Origin: Podospora pseudoanserina
Lineage: Eukaryota > Ascomycota > Sordariomycetes > Sordariales > Podosporaceae
Direction: 5' to 3'
DNA: 64,000 bases
Assembly: GCF_035222485.1 (NCBI RefSeq)
Contig: NC_085924.1
Span: 620,001 to 684,000 of the forward strand
How positions within the stretch are numbered: the stretch's first letter is position 1; each line of letters begins with the position of its first letter. Under the pieces are notes generated by a model. It was not told the origin of the DNA and did no database searches. It saw only the letters and a list, made by a program, of their open reading frames with translations. Shown piece by piece: positions 56,531 through 64,000 of this stretch. The translations under genes were made by a program, and so were the position numbers.

Positions 56531-58131
56531 ATGACCGTGGAAAACTCCACGTTTGCAGCCACCAAGCACCTCAATGCTGCTCTTCAACAACTCCGTCAAA
56601 TCGACACCGGGTGGCTCTGGATTGGATGCCCTATGCATCGACATGGCGGATCATCCGGAAATACTACGTCAGGTGACATATATGCACACTATCTGCAGTC
56701 TTGCCAACCGAGTTTTATCTTTGGTCGGGACGTGGAACTATGTCCACAGATGCTGTCATGGATCACTTTGCAACGCACGCACCGCAAGCCATATTGCTCA
56801 GATCTGAACTCAGTCAGCTATACATTCCTAACATTGGAATGGAGAGCTGAGGAGAGAGGTTGAAGAATATCTCACGTTCAGAGAATTGGCCACAAGCTCA
56901 GCAGAAACGCTTAGCTGCCCGGGCTCTAAGCTGGGCGCGTTTTGGTATGACTTCATTGGGGACTACATAAACTTACACGGGGCGATGGACAGGGGCCTAC
57001 CATACATCGTGTCAAGGGAGTACTAGCACCGAATATGGATCATTCAGGAGGTGGTCCTTGCCCACCTCCCGATCATCATGGTCGGTGAACCGCATTACAT
57101 GGCTACAGGCCCGAGAGATATTCTCTGCGGTGTATTGGGGCTTACACGTCATATTCTAAGGACACGCAGTTTGGATATACAGGCGGACTGCCATCGGTCG
57201 GTTGCTGACGTGTTTACGACTTTGACACGGATCTTGCTTCATAGCAGTCTTCACGCATCATGTTGGGGAAACCCCTTCGGGGACTATTCTTCTTCGGATC
57301 AATGCCCCCCTAATGAGCCCGATGGCTCACAAGGACTGCCTACATGGATCCCCGATTGGAGTGACATCGGAACCCAAGGTCTCACTCCGTTTCCCATTAA
57401 CCAGGTTTATTCATTCAAGGCGAGTGGCTCAAAGCCCCCGTCCGTTGAGGTCTCGACTGGCGTTTGGGAAGATGACGGGGTTCTTTTTTTGAGCGGATGT
57501 GACGTGGATGAAATCGAAGCTGTCATGGAGTGTCCACCGTTCGAAGGATTTGACAATGAAATGGAATCGGTATCTTGTGCAGATGGCTGGGTTTATTGAG
57601 CTTGGATCTAGGTCCAGAGCTGAAGAGGAACAGATTTGGCGTACTGTTACATGTCACCATCGGGGTCATTATCCAGTAGACATGGAAGGACGAAGATTGC
57701 CACTGATTCAGGAAGATGGCCTCTCTCTCTGGCTGAGAATGATGCGGGGAAAGAAGATCAAGAATAAAAGCTTGACAAAAGCTGAGCAGGACGTGCTGGA
57801 ACGGCTCAGATCAGGGTCGCCACACCCGAGGGCATCGACCAGCCGACAAATCGCATCCTTTGCCTTCCATGCGCGACAGAAGGATCGTTCTAGACACGCA
57901 AACCAAAGGCTGTTCAAGACCAGAAAAGGAATGTTGGGGCTTGGCCACGACGGTCTTCAGAAGGGTGATATTGTGACGATACTCTGGGGCGGTAGGACTC
58001 CCATCATTCTTCGCAGGCGTGACAGCGTTGGTGAGGGCTACTATTCTCGGGGAGATGCATACATCGATGGATTGATGTATGGCAACTTTCTCGATACTAA
58101 TTCGTCAGAGAAGACATTTCGCATCTACTGA
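56531..58131 (+). pseudogene. HET-domain gene, broken
   Basis: Pieces of a heterokaryon-incompatibility (HET) protein lie in order but in different frames. Near 56,560-56,625 are LNAALQQLRQ and the Trp-rich segment that precedes DALCIDMADHPEI, the family block (W-I-D-A-x-C-I-x-Q/M-x-D). RIWIIQEVVLA lies near 57,040 and LPTWIPDWSDIG near 57,350. From about 57,600 comes the usual C-terminal region with KGMLGLGHDGLQKGDIV and ILWGGRTPIILR. The start of the HET domain, including the Y-x-W-G block, is missing. At 57024-57026 a TAG stands where the family has Trp before the R-x-W-I-I-Q-E block. With at least two frame changes as well it cannot make a full protein. HET genes control vegetative incompatibility and often decay. 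Confidence 0.8.
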
Positions 58132-58375
58132 TCAAAACCTGGTTACAACGTCTCGGGTAAATCATCCGGTACCAATCGCGCTTCCATCGGGAAGACACCT
58201 GGCTGTTCCAATGAGACTACACAACTGTAGTCGGCTAAATGCACACTCTACCGTGGGCGACAGCAACAATGCAAGCTGTCAACATGTCGACTTCTAGTAT
58301 CGGGTCTTCGATTCATGACAGAAAGTTACAAGCACCATTTTACAACGTGAGCCTCCACAAGCATTCACTTTCACG

Positions 58376-59924
58376 ATGGCTTGCCTTGCCCTGACAACTT
58401 TCCTCACGTCCGCTCTCACCCTCTCCCACTTTACCACAGGTACAAGAGCCACATCAGAACTGCCAGATGACGATGAGCTATGCGGCCGCGGTCTCCCAAC
58501 CACTCCCTTCAACCGCACTGTCCTGACCACCATCGGACCCTACTCCTACGACCCAGCAGCCTGGAGCCCCTGGACACATAGGCCCTACTGCCTCGAGGCT
58601 AACGAAGAGCCATGGTGTGTCTACACCAACGCTGCCTCTCCCAAAGGCCACGGCATCAGCATCATCACTACCCCTGAGATTGCCGGAACTACTTTGAACA
58701 TTCTTGAGCACCCCTTTGACCAGAAATTCTTCGCCCCCGAAAAGATCTACCTGCCAAGACCATACAAGGTTGTTGACATTCCTGGCAAAGGAAAGGGAGT
58801 GATTGCCACGCAAAAGATTGAGAAGGGGAAGGCTATTCTGGTGGATCATGCGTCGCTTGTTGCAGCGGTCGAGTACCCTGCTGATGTGATGAGGGAGGAA
58901 GTGCAGGACTTGTTAGAGACGGCGGTGCACCGGTTGGGAGAGCCAGAAAAGGTGCTGGGACTGTCGAAGAAGGGGAGGGGTGACGAGGCAACCGAGATTG
59001 AGGATTTGTTGTTGACGAACAGCTTTACGGTGTTGATTCAGGGGAAGGAGTTTATGGCTTTGTTTGCGGATCTGTCGGTGAGTGTGATGGTTTTGGAAGG
59101 ATGGTGCCTCGAGATGCTAACATTGAACAGAGGTTTAACCACGATTGCAAGCCAAAGTGAGTGTGGAAGGGAGCCATAACTGGACCACCACTGACATATT
59201 GCAGTGCTTTCATCTACTTCTCCGAGACAACCCTGGCCATGACCGTCTGGGCCTCAAGAGACATTGAACCTGGGGAGGAAATCTCTATTACATGTAAGCC
59301 GCACTACCGTACCCTTGATTACCTCAATACACACTAACGTACCTATCTCACAGATTCCACCGCCGGTCTTCTGTCCAAAGAAAGACAACAAGCCCTCGAA
59401 AATATCTGGGGTTTCAAATGGTGAGCCCCCTCCTTTCCCCCTCCATCCTCACAACTCAACTGCTAACCTATCCCAGCTCATGCGCCCTCTGCACCTCGCC
59501 CCCCGAAGTTCTCAAAAAGTCTGATGACAACCGCGCCCAAATCCGCTCTTACCAAGCCTCCATTCCCAAGCTCGCCCAAGAAGAAAAGTTTGAAGAAGCG
59601 CTCCAGCAAGCGGAGCACATGTTCCAGCTCGTCGAGGAGGAGGGTCTCACCGATCAGATGTCTGACATGTATGAGTATCCAGCCAGGATGTACTACCACG
59701 TTGGCAACCTGGACAAGGCTTTGGAGTATACTCTTAAAGTGAAGAGGGAGATTGATGGGTTTGGGGTGCCGGGGAAGTTTGGGCAGGAGAAGCTGCAGGG
59801 GATGGAGGGGATCATCAGGCGGTTGGAGATGGAGATCAAGATCAAGAGGGAGAGAGAGGAGCAGTTTGGGAAACAGGCGAAGTTGAGGGGGAAGGCGAGG
59901 AGGGTTGTGATGGGGATGCCTTGA
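58376..59924 (+). CDS. SET-domain protein with signal-like N-terminus
   Basis: Five exons, 58376-59077, 59131-59156, 59205-59293, 59354-59420 and 59477-59924, give 443 residues in consistent phase. The first 25 residues look like a signal peptide (MACLALTTFLTSALTLSHF). A SET domain starts near residue 140 (GKGKGVIATQKIEKGKAI), continues with RFNHDCKPNAF (about 235-245, the N-H-x-C-x-P-N motif) and GEEISITY, and ends with a post-SET-like Cys cluster (FKC-SCALC). A helical TPR-like tail follows. Such fungal SET proteins bind S-adenosylmethionine and may methylate lysine. A secreted or vesicular SET protein is unusual, though some fungal families share this. The 26-nt microexon carries most of the NHxCxP motif, which supports the model strongly. 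Confidence 0.87.
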
Positions 59925-60646
59925 TACCTCAGTGTAGGTTCATCTTGGTGGTAATGCCTTTTTTGGTTCTGCTCATATCTTCCCATACCTTACATGACGA
60001 TCTGGTTTTGATACCGTTCTTGACTCGCAGTCGTATCCAAAAAGAGGCAACGGCATTCATGCTGAAAGATTGCAACTTACCACTCTAGCGACCCTATAAG
60101 TCGATGTTAAATGGTCGTATATATGCTGTGTCACCATGGTAATCATTGCCGTATCATCCTAGATATGGACCGTCTGCATCCCGACAACCCACAATGGTGC
60201 ATGGGTTTGTCGCCATCACCAACTTCCCCGCGATCAAGTCTCAAGACTGATTTTCACAACAGTACAACAGTATCCATGAGTAAACTTTAGTGTTAATCCC
60301 TTTTCCGACTTGACCCCAGTTCTCACATCAAAGTAGCATTCTCGCAACGCTGATCCGATCGGAAGACATATTTCCACCACTCAGGGGCGATTTCAGGGGT
60401 GGCCTTGGCGCGATCTCTTGGCCAAGACGGATAAAATCACCACCACCATGTCTGGAAGGAGGTCTCACGCCGCAAGCCATCGTGTTTTTCTAGGCAGGGT
60501 TCCCCGCTGGGATGGTAACCCATTGAGCTTATTCACCGTCATGTCACGTCATGACAACACTGGCCCTCTACTATAAGAGCTTAAGCAATCACCGCAATTT
60601 ACACAGGGCTGGTCGCTCACGACTAGTTTGAGACATCACCCACAAA
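59925..60646. other. Intergenic region with pectate lyase promoter
   Basis: No gene visible. The right end carries a TATA-like box for the lyase gene. Confidence 0.5.
60572..60578 (+). promoter_or_regulatory. TATA-like box of the pectate lyase gene
   Basis: TATAAGA lies 75 bp before the ATG, a position consistent with a core promoter of an inducible secreted enzyme. Sequence-only call. Confidence 0.45.
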
Positions 60647-61771
60647 ATGCGGTTCAACCTTCTCTTACTGTTTGCTCCCTTATCAAGGGCTCTTCCCCTC
60701 CTCCCCACCTCCCTCTTCGGCCTCGCCTCCTGGGACGTGGAAGGCTTCGCGAGAGATAACCCCCTCGGCCCTACCACCGGCGGCAAAGGCGGTCCCACCG
60801 TCACCGTGTCCACCGTCGCAGACTTCAAAGCAGCAGTCACCGGTGATGAACCAAAGATTGTCCTCGTCAGTGGAGAACTAAACTTCCCTTCGAGGCCCAA
60901 AATCGGATCCAACAAGTCAGTGATCGGGGTGGGCAAGACAGCGCAGATAACCGGGTCAGGGTTGGATATCGTCAACGCGACGAATGTGATCATCCAGAAT
61001 CTGAAGATTAGTTTTATTCTGGATAACGACTGCATCACGATAAGAAACTCGACGAGGGTGTGGGTGGACCACAACGAGTTTACGAGCGATATCTCCAAGG
61101 GGCCAGATGAATACGTGGGTGGCTTTCCTGTTCCCTTTCCCTGAGCCCAACTTGCTGATGCTCCGTAGGACGGCCAGGTCGACATCATCCGCGGCTCCGA
61201 CTGGATCACCGTCTCGTGGAACTACTTCCACGATCACTGGAAGTCCTCCCTCGTCGGCAACGACGCCAACTTCCGTGACATTGACTTTGGCCACCTGCAC
61301 ATCACCTACCACCACAACCACTGGCGCAACGAGGGGACTCGCGGTCCGGCCGGACGGTTTGGTCATCAGCACGTCTACAACAACTTGTATGAGGACTTTT
61401 TGTACCAGGCTATCCACTCGAGGTCGGACAACCAGGTGCTGGTGGAGGGGAATGTCTTTAGGGGTAAGACGAGGGAGGCGTTGAGTACGTATGGGTTGGT
61501 GATACCGGAGGATTCGCCGAACACGTGTGTTTGTGGGGATGAGGAGCTGGATGGATTTGCGAATTTGGGGGCCAGTAAGTGTTTCCGTCTTGTTGTGGGG
61601 TGGGAATATGGTTGCTGACAGGAGTTGTGTTTAGGAAACGACTGGGGCGGGGCGACGGTCAACATCACGCAGGTGGGAGACTTTGTGAAGGCGCCGTACA
61701 AGTACAAGTTGACGCCGCTGCTGTTGGTGTCTCCGTTGGTGAAGTTTGGCGCGGGAGTAGGGAAGATCTGA
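60647..61771 (+). CDS. Secreted pectate lyase, PL1 family
   Basis: Exons 60647-61114, 61169-61574 and 61635-61771 give 336 residues. A signal peptide (MRFNLLLLFAPLSRALP) targets it for secretion. The right-handed beta-helix is evident: NKSVIGVGKTAQITGSGLDI, NVIIQNLKI, and the calcium-site region VWVDHNEF. DGQVDIIRGSDWITVSWNYF and HDHWKSSLVGND follow, then HHNHWRNEGTRGPAGRFG, where the R-x-P-x-x-R-like segment holds the catalytic arginine region, and YNNLYEDF. The enzyme cleaves polygalacturonate by calcium-dependent beta-elimination. Length matches fungal PL1 enzymes of 320-340 residues. Splice junctions restore family sequence (PDEY-DGQVDI). Confidence 0.94.
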
Positions 61772-62531
61772 GTGAAGTCGCAGTAATATCAAGTCATTTG
61801 AGGATACAATGAGGAAGAAAAGCTGATATTTCGTCTCGCCTGTGCTTGGCCGCCACTCCAGTCCGATGTAACCGCCTCCCGGCAGGAGACAAACGGAATA
61901 CCAAGCATGTTGTGATTTGCTCATTGGGACCATTCATGGTCATGAAAATTCAAAACATGCAGCCTCCCCCACCTATTAGGAGCTGGGGTTGTTGTTGATG
62001 AAAAGCATGAAGAGCAAGGCAATGAATAGCAAGTTGGACCCGAGTTCTCGGCCTTTACATGAGCTAACATTTGCCTGTAATCGAGACGAGGCGGTAGGAA
62101 AACAGAGAGAATACAAGCCTGGTATGACTGCTCATCTGCAGTGTCGAAGGACATTTGCCAACCAAGCCAGCCGGTAGGGTGAGGCCTACAGCGTGCCCCA
62201 CCACAACAAACAGATGAAAAGACGTGACTGGCTCTCTCTTCCCAACCAACGCCAGACTTGATTGCGGGTGGTCGCATCGCCTTATATTAACCCCCAACTG
62301 ACAGAACAACTGCTCAAGCTCAAAGAGTCGACAATTTTCTCTGAAACCTGTTTCCTTTGCTCCTCTTGTCTACCTGCAGAGATCATTGTTCCAGTACGTC
62401 CTGTCACCAATACCACACTGTCTCAGACACCCAGCCAACCACCAGCTTCTTCATACAGTCACCTCCCTCCACATCTCTTCCATCTCCACGACCTTCCCGA
62501 TACACACAGAATTATAGATACGACAATTACC
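61772..62531. other. Intergenic region
   Basis: 3' end of the lyase and promoter/leader of the CCCH protein; the leader from about 62,330 is CT- and CCA-rich. Nothing else is seen. Confidence 0.5.
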
Positions 62532-64000
62532 ATGCTATCCTCCTCCTCCGAATCGACATCCAGAAAGCCGCTTGACGGTAGTTGGAGGAACAGACGAGAC
62601 ATGTCTGAAGGGTCCAGTTGGCGAGGTGGGAATACTGCGAGTAGGGGGAGCTGGCGAGGAGGCAGAGCCCAATACCAACGCGGGGGCTGGGTAGGAGGAA
62701 GCTCCGGAGCTGCCACAAGTTGGAGAGGGGGGCGGTCCAATAGGCATGGCGAACCGTCACATTCTCGCCTTGTCTGCGAGTTTTTCCAACGCGGCCGGTG
62801 CGCGTATGGGGAGAGCTGCAAGTTTGAGCACCCTTCCAGGACACCAACAGATGGGGTGACCACTGCCCTTTCCTTCAGCAGCCTAGCTCCAAGCCAGTTG
62901 GAGAGTACGGCCCGAGACCACTACTTGACCTTCAAGCGACAGGTCAAACGAACGTCAGGGAACTTTGTGGAAACTTGGGCACTTGCCGCTTCGGTACTCG
63001 ATGGTCCTCTTCGTGAACGACATCAAGCAATTGCCCGTGATCTTGTGGATGATGATCTCGGCGGACCAGGCTTCATCTTACACACGATAGAGGCTTGCAT
63101 GGATCGGCATGATCAAATCCCTCAGCTTCCTTTGGCCGAGGCGTTTCTCAAGACTATCACGCACAAATCACTAGTGACGCCACTTTCCATCGAGTCGTAT
63201 GTCAGCACCATCTATCGAATTCTCGGGGGGTTCAGCGGAGAACGGGGTCTTGCTTGCTTCAGGAGCATTTTGACGATTGTTTCGCCCAAGGAAAGCAACT
63301 ACACCGCGATCCTAGCTTTGATCGCCACTGGACTTCGCGAGCTTCTCTCAAGAGAGATGCGAATCCTCTTGAACGATAAACTCTCTTCTGTGCTCGAGAT
63401 GTTGGGCGACTCCATCGATGTCATAAAGGACACTTCGACTTCCGTTGAACTCCAAGTCGCCAAGGTCCAAGTCAAGTCCATCATGAGAATGGAACAAGTC
63501 GTCCGCCTACGTCATTCGGACCCATCCGTGGATCCTGGGACAGAGACACGGGCTGTTGACCCGACTCGTTCGACCTTCCCTAAGTCGATCACGATCCCCG
63601 GAGGCAATCATGACAATGACTGTCCCGACATTACAAGGATCCAGATATTTCCCACTCTTGAGGAGATTCAAAGCGACCATGTGGAATTTCTACCCAGCAC
63701 CGACTTTTCCGAGCCCCATTTCTACGACGATCCTGTCCAACGCCACATCGATACTGCATTCCGTCTCCTCCGACATGACATTTTCGGCCCAATGAAGGAG
63801 GCCCTGCGGCCTTTGACACAGGGTCTCCATTCTAAAGACGCCGAAGCTGCGTTCTCCGCAATCAGCTCCAGTCTCAGGGCGCATTTGTATTCAGGAGCCA
63901 CAGTCGAGCAACTTTTCATTCGCCCAGGATCCGGGCTTGAGGCCGTCTTGTCCTTTTCTCCGCTACCACAGCTTCACTCTCGGAGCAAAGCAGAATGCCG
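62532..64000 (+). CDS. NFX1/ZNFX1-like CCCH zinc-finger protein, 5' part
   Basis: The frame is open from the ATG at 62532 (context TACC) to the window edge, at least 489 codons, so the gene is partial. The first 75 residues are Ser/Arg/Gly-rich with repeated SWRGG units, an RNA-binding-like tail. One CCCH finger follows (CEFFQRGRCAYGESCKFEH, about residues 77-95). The rest is helical and matches the region before the helicase of fungal ZNFX1-type proteins, for example FLKTITHKSLVTPLSIESY and the late block VQRHIDTAFRLLRHDIFGPM. Relatives go on with an SF1 helicase and NFX1-type fingers and act in RNA surveillance or small-RNA pathways. The helicase would lie to the right of this window, so the name is a family inference. 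Confidence 0.82.
   Translation, partial: MLSSSSESTSRKPLDGSWRNRRDMSEGSSWRGGNTASRGSWRGGRAQYQRGGWVGGSSGAATSWRGGRSNRHGEPSHSRLVCEFFQRGRCAYGESCKFEHPSRTPTDGVTTALSFSSLAPSQLESTARDHYLTFKRQVKRTSGNFVETWALAASVLDGPLRERHQAIARDLVDDDLGGPGFILHTIEACMDRHDQIPQLPLAEAFLKTITHKSLVTPLSIESYVSTIYRILGGFSGERGLACFRSILTIVSPKESNYTAILALIATGLRELLSREMRILLNDKLSSVLEMLGDSIDVIKDTSTSVELQVAKVQVKSIMRMEQVVRLRHSDPSVDPGTETRAVDPTRSTFPKSITIPGGNHDNDCPDITRIQIFPTLEEIQSDHVEFLPSTDFSEPHFYDDPVQRHIDTAFRLLRHDIFGPMKEALRPLTQGLHSKDAEAAFSAISSSLRAHLYSGATVEQLFIRPGSGLEAVLSFSPLPQLHSRSKAEC

Overview
This window looks like nuclear DNA of a filamentous ascomycete, most likely a sordariomycete. Host genes carry short introns (about 45-100 nt) with GTNNGT donors and CTAAC/CTGAC-like branch sites, and they are GC-rich with C-ending codons in many exons. 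The gene families are typically fungal: PTH11/SAT4-like rhodopsin-domain protein, YAT amino-acid permease, HET-domain remnant, fungal CorA-like protein and a STAND-type N-terminal domain. The central transposon block is full of C:G to T:A transitions, which points to repeat-induced point mutation (RIP).

Left arm (1-19,188): a cytochrome P450 (429-2217, +); a small membrane protein (2790-2362, -); a Gly/Ser-rich single-pass surface protein (4434-6355, +); a large unrecognised protein with coiled coils and a G-x-I/D-G strand repeat (9440-6760, -); a MET22/HAL2-type bisphosphate nucleotidase (9982-11298, +); an eight-exon CorA-like transporter (14562-11418, -); a small membrane protein (15632-15279, -); and a membrane-anchored amidohydrolase (16237-19188, +).

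Centre (about 19,400-33,580): a nest of dead retroelements. An old, AT-rich Ty3/Gypsy copy (A, 5' LTR at 19919) is interrupted by a solo LTR of a sister subfamily (22441-22824, 5-bp target duplication). It is interrupted again by a much younger complete-length but broken chromovirus (B, 23361-30991, two 496-bp LTRs, 5-bp target duplication). A third LTR type (31660-32292), a pogo/Fot1 transposase tail and a reverse-oriented solo LTR close the block. Element B also carries an antisense reading frame and a tRNA-like sequence between its chromodomain and its 3' LTR.

Right arm (33,580-64,000): a kinesin-13-like gene broken in several places next to the transposons (34126-36161, +); a rhodopsin-domain protein (37774-39195, +); an amino-acid permease with a one-base homopolymer shift (40843-42984, +); a secreted GH31 alpha-glucosidase (44600-47201, +); a DUF924-like protein (49040-49975, +); a four-exon DUF3292-like membrane protein (52399-50125, -); a small fungal N-terminal-domain protein (54437-53498, -); phosphomannose isomerase (56134-54920, -); a broken HET gene (56531-58131, +); a SET-domain protein (58376-59924, +); a PL1 pectate lyase (60647-61771, +); and the start of an NFX1/ZNFX1-like CCCH protein that runs off the right edge (62532-64000, +).

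The genes do not form one evident pathway or cluster. The main biological story is genome defence. Several host genes within about 25 kb of the RIP-damaged block have nonsense codons where the family has tryptophan (TGG to TAG, that is CpA to TpA on the other strand), or small homopolymer shifts. The first fits RIP leaking into neighbours; the second could also be assembly error.
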